Shown: positions 1-11,572 of the stretch, in pieces
How positions within the stretch are numbered: the first letter of the stretch is position 1
Layout of the letters: each line of letters starts with the position of its first letter
Assembly: GCA_015680685.1 (NCBI GenBank)
Contig: MNCI01002038.1
Span: 524,794-588,793, forward strand
Reading direction: 5' to 3'
Length of the DNA stretch: 64,000 bases
DNA from: Gnetum montanum
Taxonomy: Eukaryota > Streptophyta > Gnetopsida > Gnetales > Gnetaceae
Made by a program: the position numbers and the translations under genes
The notes under the pieces: generated by a model
Database searches by the model: none
What the model saw: only the letters and a program-made list of their open reading frames with translations
Told to the model about the DNA's origin: nothing

Positions 1-373
1 TGTTATCAATGTTATTCCATGTGCAGGCATCGCAGAAGGCTAATAAATGTTGATGCGGATCTAAGTCATAGCCTCCTGAAAATTTAGGAAAGTTATTTAA
101 ATCGAGCCTGGGTAGTCGGCTTTCTTTATGATGCCTACGTGAGATTCGAACAGCCTCTTGTATTTGAATTAGGCTTGTAGTGGCCAGTGGGGGTTCATCG
201 TCATTAGGTAAGTTATATCTTCGTGTGTTGCAATGACATTGTTTTTGTTCATTCTTATAAGAAACTCCCACTTCAGGTTGTATACTCCAACCTTCATCGT
301 CATATAGTTCGTTGGTTCTCCAATGAACTTCCTCACTAAGTGTGGCGTTATTATTGTCTTGTAGGAGAGGCAT
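1..373 (-). CDS. Gag N-terminal part of Athila-like element D (cut by window edge)
   Basis: Reading the minus strand from the ATG at 373-371 gives about 124 codons without a stop up to the window edge. The protein begins MPLLQDNNN. Element E carries the same protein start at 44527, but there it is broken by two stops, so this copy is better preserved. Gag would form the virus-like particle that packages the element RNA in the cytoplasm. Only the N-terminal arm is in the window; the capsid core and zinc knuckle lie further left. The ATG is chosen because the same start and leader occur in E. The family call rests on shared gag, primer site and LTR; whether the whole gag is intact cannot be seen. 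Confidence 0.8.
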   Translation of the reverse strand, partial: MPLLQDNNNATLSEEVHWRTNELYDDEGWSIQPEVGVSYKNEQKQCHCNTRRYNLPNDDEPPLATTSLIQIQEAVRISRRHHKESRLPRLDLNNFPKFSGGYDLDPHQHLLAFCDACTWNNIDN

Positions 374-486
374 GATTGTGTGTGAATTTATGTGAATTTT
401 TAATAATTACTTCTTTTTAAGAGATATATCGTTAAGTTCTTTACAGAGACCTTGTATGATATAACTAATCTAGATAACTAGCACCA

Positions 487-504
487 TCCCCGGCAACAGC
501 GCCA
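487..504 (-). promoter_or_regulatory. Primer-binding site of element D (tRNA-Asp type)
   Basis: On the minus strand the site reads TGGCGCCGTTGCCGGGGA-like, with one mismatch, and is complementary to the 3' end of plant tRNA-Asp. It lies one base inside the LTR end at 506, as expected for priming minus-strand cDNA. A tRNA-Asp primer is typical of Athila/Calypso-type Ty3/gypsy elements. Confidence 0.85.
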
Positions 505-505
505 A

Positions 506-1406
506 TGATGAGTGACGAGATACCCCTACACTCAACCATATGAAACAAGCGTCGCACGCACGATCTGGTCGAACTCCGCAGATGGACTAGTTTTGGCACC
601 TAAATAGTTATAGGTGGCAGTTCGCTGTCTTCCCACCTAGACTAGTATTGCATTTGTCACGTATGGTTTAGTCTAGATGAGGTGTATGATGTGTTTCCTA
701 ATCTATGCTACTCCTAAAGGCAGTGGAAAATAATATGTAACTAAGCTAAGCTAGGAGGAAAAGGGTAAGAAAATCTAATCTAGCCTAAGTGCGATGAGCA
801 ACCGATTCCTTGATCAACCGTACACATCTTGGACCTCGTGCATGACTACCACTGGGACTACCAAGCGTAGATCCTAGGTACACCACTACCAAGCATAGAT
901 CCCAAATATGCCACTGGGTTACCAAGCGTAGATCCTATCTACACCATTGGGCTACTAAGCAGTCACACTTAAATGCTCATAATCAAGTCATACTCGTTCC
1001 ACGTTCTAGGAGTTTAAGGGTGAGAGAGAGAAAACAGTAAATAACATTAAATAAATAACAAATAAATAAATGACAAAGTGAATGCTTCAATGATGAAGTA
1101 ATCTCGATCTTTATTGCTGATCATGTGCGTGTCCAAGTACGGCACACTCGAATAAAGACACCGTACAATTACACTCACCACACTGCGGGCAGACACAGGA
1201 AAAAATCTAACTATGAAGGGATCAAACTACCAGAGCTTCGCTACTCTAAAACTGGGATCCCGAACAAGGGAGTGCTGCATCTTATTTATAGATATGGTGG
1301 TGGACTGTGATATCACGTATGCGATATCACGGGGGATGCGATATCACGGGGGATGCGATATCGTGGCGGATGCGATATCGTGGCCTATGCGAATCGCGTC
1401 TCATCA
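506..1406 (-). repeat. 5' LTR of element D
   Basis: A 901-bp LTR with TGATG...CATCA ends, directly next to the tRNA-Asp primer site. It is clearly related to the LTRs of E at 43591-44384 and 49194-50014. On the minus strand it starts with an array of GATATC palindromes (1309-1391), followed by a TATA box (CTATAAATAAG, plus positions 1281-1291). The DNA right of 1406 continues element A, so D inserted into A; the right flank starts GCAGG, and the other target-site copy is outside the window. Confidence 0.85.
1309..1396 (-). promoter_or_regulatory. GATATC palindrome array in the U3 of element D
   Basis: Five perfect GATATC palindromes start at 1309, 1323, 1340, 1357 and 1374, with a decayed sixth (GAATCG) at 1391. 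The spacing is 14 then 17, 17, 17 and 17 bp. The array lies just upstream of the TATA box in transcription sense and makes up nearly all of a very short U3. A role as enhancer or protein-binding array is inferred. Confidence 0.6.
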
Positions 1407-2354
1407 GCAGGGATCTTATCCTTCATCATTTTAAACCAAGAGGTGATGGAAATATGCTTGATTGTATCATTAGCATAGTAGACTATCCCTGTCCTTTTAC
1501 AAAGTTTTCTGATGAGGCATGAAAATGACAAGGTTTTCCTTCCATGTTCATTCTTCTTGAAGCACTTCTCTATCTCCAAATAGATCACCTATAGAAGGTT
1601 AATAGGGAATTTCCCGCTTAGAGTAGCATAGGCACAAGCAGAGAAAGTTGTCACCTTGTTAGGCCTCACCCATCAGATTGAGGTGACAGGCCACTATCTT
1701 GAAGTATATATGCTCCACTAGTGTGAGTGTGTCAAAATCCTTTTGGTCAACCCCATAACATCACTAGGTCCACTTCCTTTTTACCTTAGGGTTTGCTTAC
1801 ATTGATATTTTTGCAAAATCGGTACCAAAATCAAGCAAGCTAAGAGCCTGTGCAATCACTTCTAACCAGTAAGACACCTAGATATTCTTGATTCTCATAG
1901 TGGCTCCTACCTTCCTATTATTCCAAAAGAGATATGTCTCTCCCATGTACCACTTCCTACTGATAATGATGATCGTCCACATGGGAGAACTTTGCAAGTG
2001 TGTCTTAACTTCTATTGAAGCATGTTTCAAGAATGGCCCAAAGTTCAATTCTTATAGAACTAAGTGTTGGACATTGTGAGGATTGATCATGTCTAGGTAG
2101 GCTTGTGTCAATGTGACCTCAAGTCTTGGTACGTGCCCTAATGCCTCTCCTCTTTGGGACTATTCAATCACACCCTCTTCTTCAAAAATCTATCAAACAA
2201 ATTCCACTTCAGGCTCCTCCTGAAGAGGTCCCATTGCATGATTTTTTGCTGCTTGGTCCTAGGCTTGTTCTTCCTGGCCCCTTCTAAGTCTAGGTTATTT
2301 CTCCTTTGGTTGTGATGGTCCTTCTTCCTGTGGGAGTTTTGGTCTAGGTGTCAT
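1407..2354 (-). pseudogene. Third ORF of element A, N-terminal part, interrupted by element D
   Basis: The minus strand opens with an ATG at 2354-2352, coding for a start like MTPRPKLPQEEGPS, and continues with many in-frame stops until the D insertion at 1407. It aligns with the third ORF of element B (22176-25007). In Athila-like elements such an ORF follows pol and has been called env-like or a putative plant transposon protein; its function is unknown. Just before the ATG lies TGTGATTACAG, a good 3' splice-site sequence. The gene is dead, and its C-terminal half is separated to the left of the window by the nested insertion. Confidence 0.6.
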
Positions 2355-4383
2355 CTGTAATCACAACATGACTAAGGATTAGCACTTGATGTGTAACTTG
2401 AAACATTGGGAATACCTTATCTCTTAGGGTAGTTACACTTTGGCTAAGTTGTAGTCATGGCCTAGTTGATCATTTTAATATTATTTTATTATTATTTAAA
2501 TATTAATAATTAATTTTAAGTTTACTGGAGCTTGTTGGAAGGGTTAAACTCTTAAAAATTGATGGTTTGATATTATTTTATTTATTAACCCTTTGGGGGA
2601 GTTAGAAAAATCTTGAAAAATTTTTGTAAGAAACCTTAAGGTTTGTGGCTCCACAACTAAGAGCTTACCTCCGATAGCAATAGGATTGAAAAACATAGTG
2701 ATTTGGACAAACATTGTAAAAGTTATGGGCTATGGAAGGTTTTGGGCTCTAAAAAATTGCAAAAACTCCCTTTTGTTTTGAAGTAAATCACAAAAAAAAT
2801 TCAAAGTGTTGGATGATATTTATAAAATTTTTGGGCCACATCGACTAGGCCTAGTCGACGCAGCTGTTGACCACTGTTGATTTTGTCAAAAGGAATGAAA
2901 ATCAAGGAGTTTTTTAGTGAAATTTGGGTCAAAAGAAATCCCAAAAAGCCAAGAACATGATGAAAAATATTAGTAGAGGGTTTCGATATTTGGAAAATTG
3001 ACAGATGGATAGAGAACAAGACTTCATGAAGAAGAATACCTTAAGGAGCACATACATGGATGCATAATGGGGTGCATGAAAGATTTTGATTGAGACCATG
3101 TATAAGGGTAAGGAACTTAACTAACCAAACCATGAGATATGTAAGTGGGTCCTCCCCATAGTGGCACATGTCCTTTTTGCCCTTGCATAACCTCAAATAA
3201 GGAGTTCGTGGACCCCATAGTTGATTAATGGTTACAAAAAGTTAAGGATGAAACCCGAAGAATCTACCTAAGAATTTCAACACATCAGACTAAGACATGA
3301 AACAAAAACATGAAAACTGACAGGAGGTAAGTTATGGAGAGCATCAATGGATGAGAGAGAGAATGGAATGGAATGGATGTCCCAATCATGGTCACATGAA
3401 GTCCCTTGATGAATTTGTAATTAAATGACTAGATGAATTCCAACCTTAATCCAAACCAAAACCAACCACTTTCAATTACTTCACATCACCACTCTAGGAC
3501 TAGTTCATCCCCTCGAGACACAAGAATGCTCCCATGGACAACCATCGTTCTTTATTTAAGAAGAAAAGAGAAGCAAGAAGTGAGAAAGAAACTTAGTTAG
3601 AGGGGACCTTTAGGCATGGGTAACATGTCTTTCTAATCCCATAACTAGTGCTTGTAGCCCATTTATTTTGTCTAAGGGATGTTCTTTGAATTCCCATCAT
3701 TTTATTTATTTATATATTTTATCTTTTTTTATTGGATAGGAATGACACCATGCAAAGACTTATTCAACTTCTTGTTATTAGTCAACATGGAATGGTAAGA
3801 AATCCATAAAAACACACATGCACTCAAGCAAGTAGAGAGGCACAAGGATTATTGGATCCCGTTGAAGTCATAACCTTTTCAAACCTTTGAATCTTTTCCA
3901 AGCTTGAAAACTATTAAGGCCACAAGTTCATTAAAGTTTTATTAATGAAAAAGGGATCTCATATTCCAAAAACAAGAAAAACCATAGAGTTTGTGTATGG
4001 GTGGATGACATGGACCCACTACATGTTTCATGAAGATAGAAACCAATCTTAGCTATCAGTCATCAAAATTCAAAAATAGAAACCAGACATTAGCAATCAG
4101 AAACATTAAATACAAACCATCATTAGCAACAACTACATCACCATTGTGTCCTATTGGCAATAGAGTAATTTTATTTTAAAATAAGGAAAATTCATAACAA
4201 AATAAGGAAAAATATAAAAGAAATTATCAAATATTCAAGAAAAATAGAATGTAATAATGATGTTGTAAAACAAAAATTTGGAAAAATAACAAAGTGTAAA
4301 ACAAAAAAGGTATAAAAATAAAGAAAGTGTAAAACAAAAAGGTGTAAAACAAAAAATTAAGAAAATTTAAGCCACTATAATGA
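2355..4383 (-). other. Non-coding spacer between pol and third ORF of element A
   Basis: About 2 kb separate the pol end and the third-ORF ATG, with no convincing coding region. The equivalent spacer is kept in B (25008-26945), so it is an original part of the element. It contains a TATA-like box and motif cluster (2814-2880) resembling the LTR promoter. Short reading frames in it are not supported as genes. Confidence 0.6.
2814..2880 (-). promoter_or_regulatory. Possible internal promoter ahead of the third ORF (element A)
   Basis: On the minus strand a cluster with TCGACTAGGCC-like words is followed by TTTTATAAATATC, a TATA-like box, about 460 bp upstream of the third-ORF ATG. The same arrangement is found in B and resembles the U3 plus TATA layout of the LTR. 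Promoter activity is inferred. Confidence 0.35.
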
Positions 4384-7300
4384 TTAGCGTGAATGGCTAT
4401 CTCCCCCATGACTAAGTTGTAAGGAGGAGATTCGAAATATTGAGTGAGGTTGGCCATTCATTAAAGAGTTGCTTCCACTAGCTTGCATGGGTTCATGGAA
4501 TGGTTTGACTTGTTGTGTGTTGACCAATTGCTTTTTATCTAGGCTATCATGTTTGTAGATCAACATGGACCTAGAAGAAAGAATTTCATAAATGATATAA
4601 GGTCCTTCCCACAACTTTTGAAACTTAGTTCATTAAGGTATGTGTACGAGGTTCCAGTAGAGGACCTTGTCTCCTGGTTGAAATTTTAGTTTCCATATTC
4701 TAAGATCATGGTGCTTTTTCTTAAATGCCTTATGCACTTTATTCTAAGATAGGGCTACTAATCGATTTTCATGTAGCACATTAAGGTTGATCAATCATTC
4801 TCTTTGTGCTAAACTTAGGTCAAGATCTAGGTCACATGCTATTGAAAGTATACGAAGCTCAGATTGAATAGAAAGTGTTGGTAGTTTTTCATACACTAGC
4901 TCATAGGGAGAATACCCTATAGGGATTTTCCATGTTGAGTGGTAGGCCTAGAGAGCATCTTTGAGTTTTGCACTCTAGTCTCTCTTATATTTGCTAACAA
5001 TTCTCGTTAGGATCTTCATGATCTTTCTATTGGTAACTTCTGCTTGACCGTTGGCTTGGGGTTGGTAGGGTGTTGTTAATTTATGTTCAACCCCCAAGCA
5101 TTGCATAAGCTTATGAAAAGTAGCACTTGTAAAATGGGTTCCTTTGTAAAAAATTAGTGCACATGGCACCCCCAAACTTGTTCACAAAATTTTTTTTGTA
5201 CAAACCACATAGCAGTGGATGATGTACAGTCGATGATAACTGCTACTTCTACCCATTTTGTGCAATAATCAATGGTGACAATTATATATGTCTTTCTATT
5301 TGACATGGGTGTGATGGGATCCATGAAGTCAATGCCCCATATGTCGAAGGGTCCTAATGGTTGGATCCACTATTGAGGTCCCTCCATTTAAGTAGTTATT
5401 CCACCATCACTTTGACAATGTTCACAAGAGTAGACAAATTGGTGGGTGTCCCTGAAGATGGTTGGCTAATAATACTCTACCATCAGGATATTAATTGTCA
5501 TGCATCTCCCAACATAGTGGCCCCAAAAAGGAGCCTCATGAGCATCATGGAGAACATGCAATTAATTAGCATCAGGTACACACCAATGAACTAGGCCATT
5601 GATGGACAACTTGTAAAGATGTTCATTGATTTCCATGAAGCGTTTGGCCTAATGAAGAAGCTGTTGTCTCTTCCTATGGTCCAGATCTTGTGGCATCCTC
5701 TAAGTGAGAAGATAAGTGAGAATGCCATCATACCATTTTAATTCTACAAGTACTTATTCATTTATTACACTTGTAAATGGGAGTTCATTAGGAAATTGGT
5801 CAAAGAGTGGGCTCTCCTCCTCTTTGTTATCCCATTGTAACCAAGATAAGTGATTAGTGACCACATTTTTAGGTTCCTTTTGATATATCATTGTAAGATC
5901 AAATTCCTGTAAGATCGCAAACTAACATATAATATGGGGGCTCATCATTGGCTTGTTCATGAGGAAGTAAATGACACTATGATTAGTGTGCACAAACACT
6001 TTGTATCCAAGCACATAGTGCTTAAACTTTTCTAGAGTGTACACCACCTCCATTAATTCTTTCTCCATTGTGGTGTAATTCAACTATGCATCCACAATGC
6101 TTCAACTTACGTAGTGGATGTAATATGAACATTTCTTGTCATCCAACTACATAAGCATGACTTCCAAGGAATAATTTGATGCATCTATCTTGATATGAAA
6201 TGGTTTGGACCAGTCAGGTGCTCATAGAATTGGAGTTTCTACGAGCTTTTGCTTGAGGCTTTGGAATGCTTTTTCACATTTCTTGGTCCAGATGAATGGA
6301 GCATCATTCTTTGTTAGCTTAACCAACAATTTTGCAATCTTAGGAAATTATCCATGAATCATTGGTAATAGCCAGTGTGTCCAAGGAATGACTGAACATC
6401 TTTAACAATTTCTAGTTAGCGAGTTATTCCTTGGATGACCCTTATCTTTTTAGGATTCACCTCAATCCCTACCTAAGAAATTTTTTGCCCCAATACAATG
6501 CCCTTCTAGACCATCAAATGGCTCCTCTACCAATTGAGCTAAAGATTCATCTCCACACATCTTTTAAGCACTTGCTCAAGGTAGTCCAAGGCTTGCTCAA
6601 ATGTAGCTCCATAGGTGAAAAATTCATACATGAAGACTTGCACCCCGTAATCAATTTGTTGCTAAAAATTGCTTATGACCAAGTGTTGGAATGTCGCAGG
6701 AGCATTACATAAACCAAAAGGCATCTTTTGATATGCAAAAGTCCCCCAAAGACTCATAAATGTTGTTTTGGCCTGATCCTCTAGCATAATTTGGATTTGG
6801 TTATAGCCACTATAACCATCAAGAAAACTATAATAGCAATGCCCAGATCTAGTATCTAACACTTGATCCACAAATGGTAATGGAAAGTGATCTTTGAATG
6901 TTGTCATATTTAATAGCTGGAAGTCAATGCAAATCCACCACTTGCCACCTTTCTTTGGCATAATCATGAGTGGACTAACCCACTTACTATCCACAATGGG
7001 ATAGATAAACCCTACCTTGAGGATTTTTTTGATTTCCTCTTTGATGATCTACAACAATTTGGGATTCAACTATCACTACAGCTACCTTTTTAGCTTCATG
7101 GCCAAATTAGTGTAGATACAATGCTAGCATATCCTAGGATAATTCCCTGTGAATTCAGGATAAGACCAAGCAAAGGCTATTGGCCATTTATTAACCACAT
7201 TCAACAACATCTATTTCTATTCTAGAGCAAGATTAGCATTGATGATTATTGACTTGTCGTTTGTCAAAAATGCATACTACATGCTAGTAGGTAGAGCTTT

Positions 7301-8267
7301 CAACTCTAAGGACTCTTATTTAAAATTTTAAGGATTTTTAACTCTTCCCAATTGGTATTATCACTTGCATCATCAAAGAGTTGGTGATGAACTTGCTCTA
7401 GTTTATCCATGCTTTCAATATAAGCACATGTTAGACTCTCAGCAACTTCCATGCAAAGTGTGCTACTTCCAAGAAAATTGTCAACCACTAGGTACCCTCC
7501 TATTTTGTGGCTAATGCATATAGGAACCTTTGAACTTCAAATTCATTTGCATATTGTCTACATGCTTTGATGAATGTGCTCTTGAAAAATGAGAGTTTCT
7601 ACACACACTTGCACCTTGTATCATTGTACGCAATGCATGGAACTCTCTTCTTCTCTATCTTTCCAAATTCATTCTCCTTGAAAATTTTCAAGAAGAGATC
7701 TTTGATACCCATTCACCCATCAACAATGCTCAACCATGCCCTTCCCATAATAATTGAGAAGTCTCCCTTGTAATTGTCAACCCTTATCACTAGAAAATTA
7801 GCAAGATAGGATCACCCACAAATAGTTATCACAATGTCCCCCATAAGTCCTAAAGGAATAGTGATTAACTGGTCTATCAATTCTAGATGGATATTTCTCT
7901 TCTTGAGAGGCAGCAGGTTCCATGCTTTGTACATGTCATGAAAAATGAGATTGACACCAGAACCTAAATCAAGAAGATCCTTGCATGGCTCATGTTCAAA
8001 GATCTACAAGTAAATGAGAGGACTTCCAAGGTTAGATCTTTTCCTGGGAAGGCTTTTAGCCTTGATCTAATCAAACATAGCATGGGTTAACATGATAGTG
8101 CAGATCTTAGGAGGCATTTGGTTTGAAGAGCTCTCAAAAGGATTTGATGCAAAGGATGATGGAGAGATAGGGCAGCCAACCACATTAGTTTGTGAAGAAT
8201 TTGAAGGACTTTTGAGTGAGAAAAGGGTTATTTTTGAGATCTGGGTTCCGAACCATTTAGCTAGCAA
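4384..8267 (-). pseudogene. Protease-RT-RNase H-integrase region of element A
   Basis: In minus-strand order: an aspartic protease with the active-site Asp kept (DLLDLGSGVN, near 7960); reverse transcriptase at about 6300-7120 (MPFGLCNAPATFQ and DGYSGYNQIQI are recognisable); Ty3-type RNase H at about 5800-6250; an integrase core at about 4975-5350; and the integrase C-terminal WEGPY motif near 4610. This order is that of Ty3/gypsy. The RT active site is destroyed: the expected Asp-Asp position reads MYEF near 6630. Many stops and frameshifts break the region, so no working enzyme is made. In a live element these proteins copy the RNA and insert the cDNA. Closest match in the window is B. Confidence 0.85.
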
Positions 8268-10543
8268 GTCGGTTGTAAGTTGACAACCCTAGTAGTATTA
8301 TGTTGTTGTGGTTGTGGTGGAATTTTTCCTTGCATAGATGGAGTAGGAGGTAATTGGGTTAAGGATGGAGGAGCATGTGCTAAAGGATGAGAAGGGTAAT
8401 ATGGATATGGGGTTTCCTGTCTAGTAGATGAAGAATGAGTTATGTGATATTTTAGGGGGTAGTAGTGGTGTTGAAAAGAAGAATGATTAGAAGAGTCACA
8501 CAGAGATATCAGTTGCTAAACATAGTACCCATATGGATTTGGATACCTGTAAGGGTATTTCTACCTTGGTGGTGGCATCCCCCATCACTGTGGGTGTTGC
8601 CACTACTAGTACTGCTCATATAGTTGTGGTGGAGCTCCACTTGGATAATAAGCTTGTTGTTGGTGGAACTACCTTAGATTGCCTTGAGGATAAGGTAATC
8701 TTCTAGGTGCTTTCCTTCTTGCTAATCTAGGATTTAGCGTGTACATCCTAGACTCCTATAAGTGTGATACAATAGGGTAACATCTTTTAGGATGTTTATA
8801 TTGGCAGATGTTACACCCACCATCATTATCTAATTTTGTCTCCACAACTTTTTCTACTGCAATAGCTTTGCCCTTACCCCTTAGGTAGGCACGTTTAGCT
8901 TCTTTCTACCTCCTGTGGTTATAGTCACTACTCTACTCTCTTGATTATTCTGTGATTTTTAGAGTAGTTTGAAATTTTTCATCCAATGAATCCCACATTT
9001 TATCTACCTTGGCCAAAATTTTAGACATAGATTTTTGGATTGGAAAGGTCTTTCTATTCACCACCTCATCAAGTGATGACTCCTCCTCATTGTCACAAAA
9101 TCGAACCTCCCTTTTTCTAATGGAAGGATCCCTATTATATTCCTTAGCACTTTTCCATTTTCTCAACTCTCCTTTTTCTTTTGCTACCTACTCTATTAAC
9201 CTTTAAATCTAATGGGCTTTAAGTTCTAATAGTCTTCCTTGGGCATAAATCCTAAGAATTCTTCGTGTTTTTAATCTAAGTCCATCTATTGTGTGGCAAA
9301 GTTGTTTCCACTAAGAATAATCATGGCTAGGGCATTAGTCTATGAGAGAATAGTATGTGCCATGGCAACATCTAAGGGTTCATGTGTTCCTTGCTTCCAT
9401 CCTTGGACCTACCTTCTCATATTAGACACTTGGGAGTACATCTAATATTTATCATTGAATAGCTCTAGCATTGTGCTCCACTTACAGATAGATTCTGGCT
9501 CTAAGGACCGATACTAGCTTTCTACTTCTTTGATGAGTGTCCTAGGAAATAACTTTAATTTCTACCAATCATTTTCAATATTTTGTAAGGCACAGGCATC
9601 ATGAAAGGCTTGAAGATGTGTTTGTAGATTACAATTATATCCCCCCTCAAATCTAGATATTGTTCATGTCAAGTCACTTGATATGATTATCTTTCACATG
9701 CCTAGTTAGAATTTTCACTACCTCTATGATATTCAACATATGCCAAGTTGCTAGCAAAGGCTCATCATCATCATTATTTTGATGATGCCTATGAGGTCCT
9801 CTCCTACCCCTTCATTCATGGTAGGCTTGGCGATCATTATTGTCCCATTGTTCACCTTCATCACGGTTGTGCTTTCGGTGACATCTATCAGAACTAGAAG
9901 AAAAAGAAGAAGATGCAGATGAAGAGGGTGAAGAAGGAGGAGGACCACCATCACCATGGTGTCTACCATCTTCGTTATGCTTATCATGGCCATGTTCATT
10001 AGCTTTCTTGTTATTTTGATGCTTGCCCGAGGCCCTACTTAGACTTCCACTTTTGCCTAAACCCAGATTATTGATAGTGGACTATAACTTTAGGTTCAAT
10101 GCCCCATCACCAATATCAAGGGGTGGAGAATATTCATGTTGAGAATCCCCAAAGGGAGGATCCTCATTGTCATTTTGATTAAGTAGGAGCAAGGAATTAG
10201 TGAACCATTTTTCCTTCATAGCCTCATGGTGCATCTCTTGGCATTAATCTCTCTTGTGTTGTGTTTCAGTGGGATGGTAGTCCTAGTAGTCATAGTCATG
10301 CACAACATACTCTTCTTGAAGATCCTGGATGCCCAACCTCCTACGAGTTTGGAGCAGCATCCTAAGCATAGATCGACTAGGAGGCATTACAATGTTTTCC
10401 TCCATATCTCACCACCATAGTTGTTCATCCTGATGCAAGATGAAGGTGAGATCAAGCACATACTCATATGGATGAGTATATACCACCTTGCATTCTTGAG
10501 GCACTGGCGATTTAGTGTCATCATGCTTGTGAGAGGAATACAT
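8268..10543 (-). pseudogene. Gag region of element A
   Basis: The likely start is the ATG at 10543-10541 (MYSSHKHDD). A His/Ser/Pro-rich linker follows at about 9760-10020. The capsid-type core shares the words YAQG-LELK and VAKEKGELRKW with the gag of E. A zinc-knuckle-like CX2CX3HX3C motif (CNICQYKHPKRC) is intact near 8800, then a low-complexity tail leads into protease. Numerous in-frame TAG and TAA codons break it. In the element this protein would form the RNA-packaging particle. Gag and pol probably form one polyprotein, so the boundary at 8267 is approximate. Confidence 0.75.
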
Positions 10544-10679
10544 TTTGTAATTAAAATAAGTTATCAATGTGCTTAAATTATTATATTTATTTTTAGAATG
10601 AGTTTTGGCCTTACAGTTCATCCAATGATGTTAACAATTTTCACTATACCTAGATAGTACACATTTCAAACAAAAAGAG

Positions 10680-10697
10680 TCTCTAGTAATGGTGCAA
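10680..10697 (-). promoter_or_regulatory. Decayed tRNA-Asp primer-binding site of element A
   Basis: The site sits one base from the LTR, as in D and E. Compared with an exact tRNA-Asp match it differs at seven of 18 positions. Six are C-to-T or G-to-A transitions and one is C-to-A. This is the pattern expected from deamination of methylated cytosine. Confidence 0.7.
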
Positions 10698-10698
10698 A

Positions 10699-11572
10699 TG
10701 ATGAGAAGAAAGTACCCCTATGTTCAACCATACGAATCACTACATGTTCATGCATGATTTGGTCAAATTTGGTGGACTCTGTGTCTTCTGGTACACTAGC
10801 CTCTAGGAAGTGAACCTGCCCTAACAATCATTCGTTGTCTTCCCAATTACACTTGTGATATGCAAAGGTATGGTTAAGTGCATCGAGATGTATAATTTTT
10901 ATTATTTTTATGTTTTATGTTTTAGGTGCTTAAAATAAAGGATGAAAGGAATGAAGTAATTTTATTGCTAATTTAATCTAACTAACTACACCTAACTAAT
11001 TCTAACATAAGCATCCATTCCCACTTGCCGTATACACCTTAAACATGTTTAGCACTACTGGGTTACCAAATGTTAAGTGTTATTGGAATTAACAAGCACC
11101 AAGCATATGCTTGAAGCAATTGTACTTATGTGCTTAATTAATCGCTACTTAATCTAGCTTAGTTTAGTCTAATTAATTATTTGATTACTTAAAGCATTAA
11201 AGGAAATCGCATAAAACATTAAATGCACAAATAATAAATTAATCTATTTCCAAGTGTTACAAGGTTTATCAAAAGCTCATCTTTATTACTGCACACATTG
11301 CTATGCTCAAGCATAATAGTGCTTAAATAAAGATTCGTACACTCTTGACTTCTATTGCAAGCTATTAGAAAAATATTCTAACTTCCAAATGATAAAATGG
11401 CAAGAGCTCTGCTACAACTATGACAAGACATGCCATAAACACAACAAGTGAGTGTGCCTTTATAGGCGAAAATAAACACTATGTTGACAAGGCCACGTTA
11501 ATGCATCAAATCATGCGTTGACTGAGCTTATTCAACGGGGCACAATCGATGCAGTCAATCTATGATTCATCA
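10699..11572 (-). repeat. 5' LTR of element A
   Basis: An 874-bp LTR with a TGATG end at 10699 and an ATTCATCA end at 11572. It is similar along its length to the 3' LTR of B at 20976-21886. The flank right of 11572 has no polypurine tract, which fits a 5' LTR of a minus-strand element. The partner 3' LTR lies left of the window. Confidence 0.8.

Noticed and set aside
4227-4457. Phe/Tyr/Leu-rich frame like a membrane protein
   Set aside because: It comes from A-rich low-complexity repeats (GTAAAACAAAAA type) in the element A spacer.
9751-9999. Met/Val/Leu-rich minus-strand frame resembling a membrane protein
   Set aside because: It is an alternative frame of the gag His/Ser/Pro-rich linker; the true frame reads SGKHQNNKKANEHGHD and similar. 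The same holds for 32284-32565.
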